Part shown: piece by piece, positions 21,287 through 31,580 of the stretch
Layout: every line of letters begins with the position of its first letter
Position numbering within the stretch: the stretch's first letter is position 1
Source of the DNA: Entoloma clypeatum
Taxonomy: Eukaryota; Basidiomycota; Agaricomycetes; Agaricales; Entolomataceae
Reading direction: 5' to 3'
NCBI GenBank assembly: GCA_963565915.1
Contig: OY751488.1
Span: forward strand, 3,844,001 to 3,908,000
DNA length: 64,000 nucleotides
Notes under the pieces: model-generated
Told to the model about the DNA's origin: nothing
What the model saw: the letters and a program-made list of their open reading frames with translations, nothing else
Databases searched by the model: none
Translations under genes and position numbers: made by a program

Positions 21287-22901
21287 CAGTGCCTCACAAA
21301 ACTGATTCAATGTTTGCTACTTTGTGAATACCTTCAAAATAACTTTGCAAATAATGCCAATCAAAAGAAGGTATTGGTATCTGGTTAAAAGCCCTGCTTC
21401 AGGACTCTCGGAATCTGCAATAATTTCCATAAAAAATGATCAATTTATGATCAAATTACTCCAGGGACTCATTGAATCAGTTTTGTGAGTATGTACAATA
21501 AATACAGTATTTTATACTTTAGTACTTGGTATTACCCCCCTTAGCTTTGATTACTGCCTCTACCCTTCTTGGCATACTTTATATCAGGTTTTGACACACT
21601 TCTGGCTCTATATTATTCCACACCTCTGCTGCTCTGTCCCAAATCTCCCAGACTCCCTTGGGTGGTGTTGGATATTCATTCAACTTCCTTTTAATATGAA
21701 CCCAGAGGTGTTCAATAGGATTGAGGCCTGGGGACTGTGCAGGCCAATCCAGCAGAGCAATATTCTTGCTGTTCATCCATTTTTTGGCCTTCTTGGAGGT
21801 GTGCTTGGAGTCATTGTCCTGCTGAAAAATGATCTCCTCTTCAGAGATTCCACTCTCCTCCATGCTGGGCAGCAAATTGTCCTCCAAAATGGACACATAC
21901 TGATCAGCATCCATCCTCCCCTCAACCTCTGCAAGTCTCCCCACACCTTCCCAACCCATACAACCCCAAACCATAATATTTCCTCCCCCAAACTTGACTG
22001 TGCTCTGAACCTCTCTTTCAATAAGCCCCTCACCCTTCTTTTTCCAGACCCATTCCTTGCCATCTGACCCAAACCTGTTGATTTTGGTCTCATCTGACCA
22101 AATGATCCTCTTCCAGTCCTCCACTGTCCATTCCCTGTGCTTCATAGCAAATGCCAACCGCCTCTTCCGATGTATGGCCTTTAAAAAAGGTCTTTTCTTC
22201 TTTGTTACAGCCTTGAATTCATGTTTTCTGAGAACCCTTCTCACAGTTTCTGGGGAGACAGGATTGGAGATGACAGTGTTGATGTGTTTGGTAGCCTGCA
22301 CAGCATTGGAGGCTCTCCCTGAGGTGATTTGTGAAAGTATGTTTCGTGTGTTGGTGGGAGAAAGCTTGGATGGACAATCACCAGAAGAGAGATTGCGATG
22401 AGGAAGAAGATTCTAAAGCACTCTGGAGACAGTTGGTTGGCTGACACCCAGGTTAGAGGCAATATGACAAGTGGAGTGACCATTGGAGGCCAGAGAAAGA
22501 ATGTTTTCCTTGTGGGAAGAGGAGATAGGGCGCATGATTAATTATGGAGGCTGTTGAGGTTGGATTCTTCTTATACAACTTTCCTTGACAACCCATCAGG
22601 GTTCTATTCAAGTTCCATCAGTAAGTCATGACAACTGGTTACCATACAATCAGTGAAGCATTTGATTCTGATAATTGCTATAGGTACTCACAAAACTGAT
22701 TCAATGAGTTGCTGATTTAATTTAATCATATCTCCATGGATTCTGATCTAAATCATATGATTCCTTTATATTCTGAAAGCCCTGAAGTAGGGCTTTCAAT
22801 TATATACCAAACAAAGATTTAATTCAATTGGTATTCTTTGCAGAGTTATCTTGAAGGTATTCAAAAAGCAACAAACATTGAATCAGTTTTGTGAGGCACT
22901 G
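21287..22901 (-). mobile_element. Tc1-type transposon with IR/DR ends (1615 bp)
   Basis: TA target dinucleotides flank both sides (21285-21286 and 22902-22903). Terminal repeats start CAGTGCCTCACAAAACTGAT and stay similar for about 65 bp. The 19-bp word TCACAAAACTGATTCAATG occurs four times: outer left 21294-21312, inner left 21470-21488 (reverse), inner right 22688-22706, outer right 22876-22894 (reverse). Two transposase-binding-type sites per end is the IR/DR layout known from Sleeping Beauty-like Tc1 elements. Confidence 0.92.
21579..22535 (-). pseudogene. Tc1 transposase (DD34E) with one nonsense codon
   Basis: Reading from ATG 22535, a helix-turn-helix region (SLASNGHSTCHIASNLGVSQ) is interrupted only by TAG at 22413-22415 (codon 41). 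After it, the frame is open to 21579. Catalytic triad visible: Asp in IIWSDETKIN, Asp in IFQQDNDSKH, Glu 34 residues later in GLNPIEHLW. A GGGNIMVWGC motif lies between. Length is about 318 codons, somewhat short for the family but containing all expected blocks. Otherwise well preserved, so loss of function is recent, or read-through or an alternative start might rescue part of it. Confidence 0.88.
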
Positions 22902-22903
22902 TA

Positions 22904-24169
22904 ATCAACTATCATAAATTATCACACTGTGTCATATAGAGAGTGTAAGATAATGCCTAGAAATTAAGAATATAATTCTACAGGTTATATTTCATGGCAT
23001 ACATATATAATCAAGAATTGTTAGGATGGTATAATCTGGAACATACCATCAACCTAGGAAAGGTGGTACATTATAAAGCTGTGGCAAATGACACCAGACC
23101 AGTATTGTCTGAAAAGAGTAGAGCAGTAACACAATCAATGGTGTACTTGACTGATTATGTCAACCAAATAATAATTGTGATATAACAAAAGAATGCTACA
23201 ACCTGGTGAGTGTATCATTGGCTTAGGAAAGGAAATATATTATCAAGCTTTGGCTGACAATACCAGGCTGATAGCATCTGAAAGGATAATCAATTGATGT
23301 TACATCTGATGGATTGTGCCTATTAAATACTCATTAATAATCCAGTGGTGGAGCATACTATTGGCCTAATCATGGCATGAATGAATGCTAATCAGTGTGA
23401 TATTACCAAGAACGGTGATGGTTGCAATTGATGTCTCATGAAAAATCTGATCCAATCTTGTCATCTTCAATTGTGGCTCATTCGACCTCATTTGATCTGG
23501 TTCATGCTCATACAAGCATCTGTTAGAATCAACCTTGCAGAATCAAAAGAGTAAAAATAAGTCAGTGCTTCATAAAAATAATGAAGATGTAAATGAAGCA
23601 TTGATAGAAGTAGCCATAAAACTAAATAAACCCAATAAAAAAACATAACCACAAATAATTATTTTTAAATTTTGAATCTCCTTTACCTTGGAATATAGGA
23701 TGGTATTCAAAAGACAAACAGATAGCAAGTACATCAAAAAAGTATCTACTTGAGTAATAAACTGCATAAGATCAAAAACGACAATACAGATGTTTCTGAA
23801 AATCCACTTACACTCAATTGGATTGGAACAATTGGTGTGCTAAAGCAATTTTCCAACTCCACAAACACATTGTCACGCCCTTTGCCTGGTCTGCCCCGCG
23901 GTCTTTAGTGCATCACTGACAGCCATCATACCCCCAGTCCAATCAATCTGACAGTGGAAACCCCGTTTTTACTGTCCCCGCACGATATATTGGGACAGAC
24001 CACTTCACCACCTTCTTCAGTTCACATTGAAGGCGCCAGAAAATGCACCAGCATGGGATTGGGTTGTTCCTAGCTGGGGGTCAGCATTGCAACCCCGACT
24101 TCCAGGAGTCAGAGGATGGTGTCGCTGTGGTTCTATCGCCATGTGTCTTGGCATTCCTATTACTTGTAG
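22904..24169. other. AT-rich TE-like stretch, unassigned
   Basis: No confident gene. The right part (23875-24160) is GC-richer and begins TGTCACGCCC, which resembles the start of Ty3-type LTRs, but no partner end or duplication was found. Confidence 0.35.
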
Positions 24170-24900
24170 TTACCTTTTAGTAGTGTATAGATGAGTTGCT
24201 ACATCACCTTGTGCATTCATCAAATCTGCCCATTGCAACCATGAACTCAGCCATGGATTCAATCCTTTCTGGTTTTGACATAACCTATCATAGGTCTTTC
24301 GCCCTTGTGCTGGCTTTCTTGTATAGCTTGAACCTCTCTTTGACGTATGCCTGGCACTCATACATGAAGTGACGCCTCCCAGATCTCCGTTTGCCGCTCT
24401 TTGCACCAGTTGCAGTAGGGATTGTCCCTTTCCGATTCTGTGAAGAAAAGTGTTCAGTGGGGGGCAGGCTATCTGAAGATGAGTGACAGCCCTAATCTGG
24501 CATCTCGTTATTGTTTCGCAGGCCTTGCAATAATTTGACATGGGGAATTGGAGGTCTATGCGAGAGAAGTGCTCATGTCATGGTGAGTTTGTCCACCTCC
24601 TCTTCCATCTCCTTTTTAGTCACTTGTAGAAGCTCTGCTTCATTGCTGAGATGCTGATGGGGAGAGGGCGGTGTAGCGTCGGTGGGAGAGATAGAGGGTG
24701 GCTGGATTCCCCCATGACCATGAGCTTGGCTTATCTGTCTGCCCTCTCATTGCTGCTCACGTCACTGGTTGTCAGAGTATGCAACTATCTTTCCCCCCAG
24801 AGAGTCTCCCTCGCAATGGAGCATCCAGGCACCCATCTGTAGGTGCGTTGGCTTTCGTGTCCGAGGTATAGCCTTGACCAAAACCATCAATGAAGGAGAC
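24170..24900 (-). pseudogene. LINE RNase H / C-terminal fragment
   Basis: Minus-strand reading gives SNERADRQISQAHG (24750-24700; RNase H-type VxxNExAD motif), then KKEMEEEVDKL, then PLNTFLHRIGKGQSLLQLVQ and YDRLCQNQKGLNPWL (24470-24230). These are typical of the region after RNase H in non-LTR retrotransposons. Frameshifts and stops are present. It directly abuts the TOM1-like fragment on the same strand. Confidence 0.65.
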
Positions 24901-26640
24901 AATGGTATTATCATGCAGTTTGGGGTCTGGCTATCATCCTCATTGTTGTGAAACCCTGTTTCTTCTTCTTCTGCAATCACTAGGCTTGTGGATGCGACAG
25001 GGGCAGCTCCAATGTCCTCCATCACAATGTTGGTATCCACAAAAGCACCCGATGGCACAGCAGGGATGAGAAAATACATCTACCGGGACTCCCAAGGGAT
25101 ATCAAATATTTGCCCCAAAGCCTCAATCTTAATTATAATGGATTTTAGAGTGTCAAAGACGGCCATTTTCAGGGAGGTGTGATGAGGAATCACTTCATCG
25201 ATTGCAGTTCCAACTAGGACCACATTCTCCTTATTGAGCAAAGCCTTGAGATGTTGTTCGGAGGTGAAGATGGAGAGGATTGCAGGAATGATACTGGGCC
25301 CATGGGCCAATTGTACTTGTCCAACCTCATTGAGACCAACTTGTTGTCTATCACTTGTATCAAAAGGGGGATTAGACCAGCCCCAACCACATGTTGCCAC
25401 CAGAGGAATGAGAGGCGATGATGGTAACAAATGATGGGAGAGCATCCATGAATGACTGTGGTAGTGTTGAGTCTGGATCTGCGACATCGGTGATTGTTTT
25501 GGGAAGGAGAGCCACCAAAATGACATGATTGATGCCGGTGTTGACTGCGGTGAGGCCTGATTCTTTGAATGATAGATAGTGAGCAAGGGAATCCAGTGCC
25601 ACAATTGCTGCTGTTTGCACATGCAAATTGACATTAATATCAATTTGGAGCAGTTTCACAAGGTTCATAATGAGGTCGGGCTCAAGCATAAAAAGAGAAG
25701 TTGAAGCCTCTCTCAACATGAGTGTGATCAAAGATAGCAATGGCCAGCAGTCTTATAATGACGAGCTTGATGCGGTCCGCTTCCTTTTCCTTGGTCAGTG
25801 CCTTTGCAGCACAAGTGCGACACATGAGCTCAAATTTCTTGTCATCCGATACTGAATTAGCTTTGATGGTATTGGCCAATACATTCATCACCGACTTCGA
25901 GAATATCTCTTGTTCATCAATATGAATGTTGATTGCGGTTGAGCTAAAAGTAGTGAGTGTTGTGGAAGCCTTGCGAGGAGAACTCTGAGAGACATTTGCA
26001 GAGTTTGTCTCCATCTTTTTCAGCTTTTTGGCTTCCTTTTTCTTATCTGTTGCCCCACTGGCTTTGACGTCTGTCTTGTAAAAACTGAAGCTCACTTGGC
26101 ATGCTTCCGAAGGAAGTACATCGACTTCTGAGCTGCCATTCTGTCTGGTCAAATCCACAAGGCCGATGCCATATTCACGTAGATGAGGCCACTTCTTGGC
26201 AAGGGACTGGAGACAGGGAGTCAAAATATTGAAAGCATGACTGACAGATGTCTGTGCAGAGTATTGTTGCGCAGGGCAAAGCACTAGATTAGAGCAGGCT
26301 AGAAGGTGGTTGAGCCGCTGAATAGTAGCAACGTCAGCCCTAAGAAAAAGCAGGTATATAGTAATGAAAACATCATAAGAGTTGTACATTTTCCGATTGG
26401 TAGAATTTTCGAGCAAAAGCCTCTCAAACTGCAAAATTGCACATAGAATTCTCTTCATCGATGGGCTAAAATCATGCAGTTGAAGCTTTTCCACATCATA
26501 ATCATGGATGATTTCTTCCAAAACAGTGTTGAACTTGTTGAGGACCTTGATCCATACATTCAGATCTGAGCACGGCCATTTCCAAATGTTGATCTGGCTA
26601 AGAACTTGAGGAATGCCATCGGCTACGGCCTGAAGCAAAT
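24900..26640 (-). pseudogene. TOM1/HUWE1 E3 ubiquitin ligase N-terminal fragment
   Basis: The full-length family protein is a giant HECT ubiquitin ligase of over 3000 residues; only N-terminal armadillo-like DUF908/DUF913 segments are here. Visible blocks: INIWKWPCSDLNVWIKVLNK, LEEIIHDYDVEKLQLHDFSP, ERLLLENSTNRKMYNSYD, AQQYSAQTSVSHAFNILTP, LREYGIGLVDL (26590-26150); then EPDLIMNLVKLLQIDINVN and HSSGGNMWLGLV (25680-25375); then, in another frame, LNEVGQVQLAHGPSIIPAI and TAIDEVIPHHTSLKMAVFDT (25340-25150). A frameshift and an internal deletion separate the blocks. A decayed intron-like segment after NSYD argues for a genomic rather than a retro-copied origin. Confidence 0.8.
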
Positions 26641-26828
26641 TATTATGAGTGACCCTTCAGAGAAGAGGGTGATGGATAAGATGAGGCGTTTTGTGGATGG
26701 TTGTGAAAGATGAGACGTTCAAGCAAGACTTGGATGCTCCGCGCGAGCGTCTTGCATTATTGCATCAGCAACAAAATTGGGTATGTAGTGTGACTCTATA
26801 ATGAGCTCCCAGTACAATCCTTTTAGCA
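26641..26828. other. Short unassigned coding-like fragment
   Basis: Plus-strand reading EKRVMDKMRRFVDGC and QDLDAPRERLALLHQQQNW followed by GTATGT looks like a transposon-gene exon and donor site. I cannot name it. The hAT-like element 2 lies just downstream. Confidence 0.3.
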
Positions 26829-26836
26829 AAGATCAT

Positions 26837-28127
26837 TAGTGATGGACAAGGGTACACAAAACTCTCAGGGTTTTGGTGAAGAGTAAGGGAGGGTAAGGGT
26901 GAGGGTCAGAATTTCTTACCCTCCAAAAACCCGCACTGTTTGGACGGGTTTGGAGGGTCACATGATGTTTGGTTGAGCCAAACAATCAACAATCAACAAG
27001 TTGAAGTTGAAGTTGATACTTTTATCCACCCTACTCATGCCCAATGGCCCCCCTTCACGCCCAACGGCCCCTACATGCGTCAACTCATGCCCACTTGTGT
27101 TGACTCATGCCCACTTGTGTTGACTCATGCCCACTTGTGTTGACTCATGCCCACTTGTGTTGACTCATGCCCACTCTTGTCGACTCATGCTCAACGGCCC
27201 CCCATTGTGCATAATGGTCCCCCTTCTCGTCCAATGGTCCCCCGTCCTGCCTAACGGCCCCTACTCACATTGACTCATGCCCAATGGCGTCGACTCGTGT
27301 CCAACAGCCCCACCTTTGCACCTCAACTCACGCCCACTCATGTCAACTCACGCCCAACAGTCCCCCTTCATGTCCAATGGCCCCCCTTCATGCCCAACAG
27401 CCCCCTCTTTGTGCCCAACAGTCCCCACTCATGCCCAACAATCCCCTGTTGTGCCTAACAGCCCCCCTTCATGCCCAACGGCATCCACTCGTGCCCAACG
27501 GCCCCTACTCACATCAACTCATGCCCACTTGTGTCAACTCATGCCCAACGGCATCCAACAGCCCCCCTTCATGCCCAACGGCCCCCTCTTTGTGCCCAAT
27601 AGTCCCCTGTTGTGCCTAATGACCCCCCTTCGCGTCCAACGGCATCCACTTGTGCCCAACGGCCCCCCTTCATGTCCAATGGCCCCACTCACGCCCTCTT
27701 GCCTAATGGCCCTCACCATTCCCCACCCTCCCATACTCGCCCACTCCCACCACCTACCCGTCTGCCAAATGGTGCGGGAGGTGAAGGCAGTGGCTAGAGA
27801 AGGGGAGGTGGGCTGGGAGGTCCACGACAGGGTGGGTGTAGTACACGAGAGCACTGGGACGCAACGTGATGCGCGCATGAGCAAGGAGGGTCGTGTGTGC
27901 ACTTCCACAAGGTCCGCGATGGCGCGCGGCATGCAGACAGGCTGCGTAGCACCAAGGGTGTCTACCCTTGTGTGCTGTCCCGTGGGTATTCCATACCCCT
28001 ACATACCCTCGAAAGCCCTCACCCATAGGTGAGGGTTTTTCTTACCCTTGATGAGGGGGTACAGTTTTTCGAGGGTAGGGGTATGGGTATGGATTTTTTA
28101 CCCGTGGGTTACCCCTGTCCATCACTA
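26837..28127. mobile_element. hAT-like non-autonomous element 2 carrying a minisatellite (1291 bp)
   Basis: Perfect 8-bp target duplication AAGATCAT at 26829-26836 and 28128-28135. Terminal inverted repeats are TAGTGATGGACAAGGGTA on the left and TAGTGATGGACAGGGGTA (reverse strand) on the right. Subterminal zones are rich in (A/T)GGGTA words near both ends. The interior is the minisatellite at 27020-27720 plus a GC-rich segment. No transposase ORF. TIR sequence and 8-bp duplication are diagnostic of the hAT superfamily. Confidence 0.92.
27020..27720. repeat. Minisatellite, locus 4 (GCCCAACGG-type)
   Basis: Tandem units CATGCCCAACGGCCCCC and, at 27075-27175, five closely matching units of about 24 bp with CCCACTTGTGTTGACTCATG. 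Reverse complement of the core at loci 1 and 2. Long apparent ORFs (for example 27277-28032) are repeat translations and are not called. Confidence 0.85.
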
Positions 28128-28135
28128 AAGATCAT

Positions 28136-28901
28136 GAATCTCTAAAGATCTGAAAATCTGTACATACTGTTCCAGAACTGAGGAACTTGAGTCTCAGTGT
28201 CATTGCGCTTGAACCATCTCCAACATGGCAAAGCAAAAGAATATCAGTGATGAGGAAGACCAATTTATTGACAACAAAAATCTGGGCACAAAGAGCCGAA
28301 GCCCACAACGAGAAAGGCCAAAGTGGGCCTTTCAGCCCACCAGACTATGTACTTGCTCAAACACCTTTGGAGAGGGTGTGTATGTTAGTGGGATGGGCAA
28401 TTTTTGCATATCTGTTTATCTCGTTGTGGGACTTGACTATGATCTCTGCCAGGGGTGTGACTCTGACAGAGTGCACAGCCTGGCGGTGGCACGGTGACAT
28501 GCCTTCTTGAGCATCAGGTCCATAGAACGGCATAGGAAAGGAGTCAGAATCGTTTCTGATTTTTGGAGTAGGATGTTGGGAATGCCGTCTGGGCCAGGGG
28601 TCTTGTGTGGGAATTGTCTCCTGATATGCCTAATAATTCATAATTCGCACTTCGGAGATGGGATCTGGGTCCAGCATCGGTTCTGGATATGCATGGTTCA
28701 TGGGGGGGAGAGAGGGAGGGGCCGGTGTTGGACGCATGTTCTAGGGCAGGACATGCGAAGGGTTTCCAGGCATGTCAGGGGCCATTTACCAGCACTTGCC
28801 CAGCATGCACGCGTATCCAGGGATGGGCTGACTTTTGCCTCTCACATGGAAATTGCAGGAAAAAGGTCTTATTAAAAGAAGTATAGAAAGGATCGTGGTA
28901 C
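28136..28901 (+). other. Unassigned stretch with small ORFs
   Basis: An ORF from 28225 (MAKQKNISDEEDQFIDNK, 90 codons, Cys-containing C-terminal half) cannot be assigned. The region lies between two hAT-like insertions and may be residual transposon sequence. Confidence 0.3.
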
Positions 28902-28909
28902 TATATGCA

Positions 28910-29463
28910 TAGTGTTTTAGGGTTCGGTCTCAAGGACCGAGAACCGGTTTTGAGACTGGACTGCAGTCTCAGTCTCTAAGGTTTTGCATTACCACTGGTC
29001 TCTGGTTCATCATTTTCCAGGATTTTTAGAGACCACAAAAAGACTGGTTTAAACCGGTCTTTTCTTTGAGTTTTTCAATGTATTATTAGTTCCTTGGGTG
29101 ATTTCATCAGCTGTCAGTGTCAAGAAAATATCAAAATAAATCAATATTCAACCGCGGTAGGTGAGTCTACCTACCGCGGCTTTTTTTGGAATTTTATTTC
29201 ATGTCAAAAGATCATCAAATACATTAAAAAACTCAAAAAAAACACCATGGTAGGTGAGTATACCTACTGCAGCTAATTTTTGTTGCAGACCAGTTTAAAC
29301 TGGTTCAAACCAGTTTGGTCTCACCATGTGGGTCAACCAAGACCAGTTTATAGCAGTTCAGTCCAGTTTTTTTCCCTTTTGAGTACCACAAAAGACCGGT
29401 CTGGTCTCTGGTCCTACCCTTTTTGGGTCAAAAAACCAGACTGGACTGAATCCTTAAACACTA
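28910..29463. mobile_element. hAT-like non-autonomous element 3 (554 bp)
   Basis: Perfect 8-bp target duplication TATATGCA at 28902-28909 and 29464-29471. Terminal repeats are TAGTGTTTTAGGGTTCGGTC (left) and TAGTGTTTAAGGATTCAGTC (right, reverse strand). Subterminal regions are dense in AAACCGGT/GACCAGTTT words. A near-perfect hairpin with 11-bp arms CCGCGGTAGGT lies at about 29151-29178, and a decayed copy of it occurs about 90 bp downstream. No ORF. Confidence 0.92.
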
Positions 29464-29569
29464 TATATGCATGTCGAAGATGTGATGGGTCCCCTCAGCA
29501 TCCTGGTCTGGGTAAATAAAATGAACACCGGTTAATACTGAGCCTTGAATGCTGTAAGTGGGGTACTTA

Positions 29570-30287
29570 CCGCTGATAAGGTCCGGCGTAGCGCTTGGGC
29601 TCGCGACGCCTACCGTGGTTAGGCAGAAACCTGGGGCTGGAGAGGCGAGGATTGAATGGTGGTAGGGGGGTATCGCTGTCCAGGACTGTAGGGTTGTGTA
29701 TCACCTCACCTAGGGAATATAAAGATTGGTTGTACTCCCAAAGCGTGTGCCTACAGCAAGGCGATAAAAATTTACTATTAAGTTGACATGTTAAACGGCA
29801 CACAAAAAAAAATACTCATGCAGCATTGTCAAAGAACTGGCCGCCTGTAGATAAGAAAGGCGCCGCAGTAGGCCCCGACACCTGCACCAAGGGCGGGATC
29901 GGCTGGCTCGTGCAGGCCAGAGCCTGAAGGGTATGGGATGGGAGGGGATGGGGCAAGAGGGCCTGTGGCGTCTGCCGGGAGAAGCTCATCCAAGAAGGCA
30001 AGGTCCAAGGGGTCGGTGCCATGAAAAGCCATAAAGTCAAGAAAGTTGGTTAGGTCTGGGGTGTTTGCAACAGTGGGCCCCAAAAGGTCAGAAAAATCCA
30101 TGTGGGGGATGCCAGGATCTACGACTAGGCTGGTCATCAGGAGAAGCTGAGGAACGGAAAGGAGCTGGGTGGCGACATTGGTAAGGATCAGAGGGGTGTA
30201 TGAAGACGCAGTTTTGTTCCACAAAAACTGAACCGCACCACTGCCGCGATGAATGGTGTCAGTTGGACAGGGTTTTTGGCGGCGCAT
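29570..30287 (-). CDS. Hypothetical protein
   Basis: A 152-codon ORF starts at 30287 (MRRQKPCPTDTIHRG) and runs through PHMDFSDLLGPTVANTP and LDLAFLDELLPADATG, acidic/hydrophobic segments that resemble short transactivation-type stretches. A second possible exon upstream of 29570 reads FNPRLSSPRFLPNHGRRREP. I do not recognise the family. It sits among transposons and may itself be TE-derived. Confidence 0.35.
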
Positions 30288-30290
30288 GGG

Positions 30291-31282
30291 TAGTTGGTGG
30301 TAGGGGATGGTGGGGAGGAGGTGAGGTTAGGTTAGAATGCCGCTGGGTCAAAAGGGATTTGCTTGCCTTAAATATCCTTCAATGGACATGAGGACGGTCG
30401 ATTAATCAGAGGGGCATGGCAGGGGCATGGTGTATAAGTTGAATGAAGTGGATAAGTTTGAGTGCATGCCGAAATGATAATCTAAGAATAAATATTCTGA
30501 AAATAATAATAATTAGTTTTTTTCGTCCAGATCCAGCCTCTTTATCCCATTCGCTGGTGCTCGCGGTATAGCTATTGAACCTCTGCTAATAAAATTACAG
30601 CCTCATTCTCAAATTGCGAGATTTTGATTGTCTCCCAGTTATTCTGCAAGCTGGCATTGCAGTGAAGTTAGCCAATGTTGCGGGTACAACCAGGGCAGGA
30701 TCGAGCATGCATATCTGTGTGATGGGCCAAAATGGGGCATTGACCACCCACATGGTAGAAATTCATGTCTGCACACTTACGAGGCATCAGAGACCTTGTT
30801 TCTGCTGCTGCCCTCAAATCTTGATGCAGAGTCACAAAGATAAGTGTGCATCCATGCTCGGCTCGTCCACAGCTTCCAAGCAGGTTCCTTTTGCTTTCAC
30901 TCTCTGCTGTTTGCCTGGTGTGATCATCATAATCATCATCAACATCAAAGATTCAGGAGTCTACGCTCATGATCCACATCATGCCACATTGTTCTCGGCA
31001 TACTCTGTGGCGTCCAGTATATATCATTTGGACGCATACAGTCATGAATTAGTCAGTCCACGCACACTGACCTTGTTTGTACCGCCACCATGACAGTTGA
31101 GTGCAGGTCTAAACTGTCGGACCTTTGTGATATTGTGCAAACACTCTACGACATACCATACATTCAATCCAACAATGTTAAATTTTGTCCCCTCCCATCA
31201 GTTCGTTGTAGTCATTTCCATTTACCACACCTTCTTAAGCCTATTCTCTCTCAGACAAAAGACGAAGTGGTTACAATGTATG
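30291..31282. other. Stretch without confident gene
   Basis: A 159-codon plus-strand ORF at 30614-31093 has no recognisable motif and contains a simple (ATC)n-encoded Ile run, so it is probably spurious. Nothing else identified. Confidence 0.35.
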
Positions 31283-31569
31283 TGTTGAGGCGACGCTAAG
31301 TCTAACGATGTCGCAAGCCCAAACTTAGGAACGAAGTGGAGAAGTGATAAGAGAACTGTATTGCCAAGAGACCCAGCGGGAATCTCAAGAGAACAAGCTA
31401 TCAAATACAAGTGAAAGTACCCTACTTATATATGTAAATACCATGAGGCTGCATTGAGGCAGCATCATGCTGCGCGATTGATAAGATGTCCTCATGTACG
31501 ATATGATGTAGATAAGATAAGATTGAAATAAGATGAGATAAAGTGAAAAGTGAAAATATGATCATAATA
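31283..31569 (-). mobile_element. Gypsy LTR, minus-strand copy (287 bp)
   Basis: Counterpart of the plus-strand LTR at 34379-34666, with shared TTGAGGCGACGCTAAGTC and TATGATCATATTTTCAC blocks. The 5' end has mutated from TGTTATG to TATTATG. A polypurine tract GAAAGGGGGTAA precedes it (reverse strand, 31570-31582). Differences in the (TTATC)n zone show the two copies are not identical. Confidence 0.85.
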
Positions 31570-31580
31570 TTACCCCCTTT

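Noticed and set aside
22904..24170. TGTCACGCCC near 23873 as the start of a Ty3-type LTR
   Set aside because: No CA end, duplication or second copy could be identified.
225..27720. Tandem arrays considered as CRISPR-like repeats or as repetitive protein genes
   Set aside because: Units are contiguous and degenerate without unique spacers. ORFs on both strands are equally long, showing composition effects rather than coding.
30614..31093. 159-codon ORF as a gene
   Set aside because: No motif, simple-repeat-encoded Ile run and overlap with other ORFs; likely chance.
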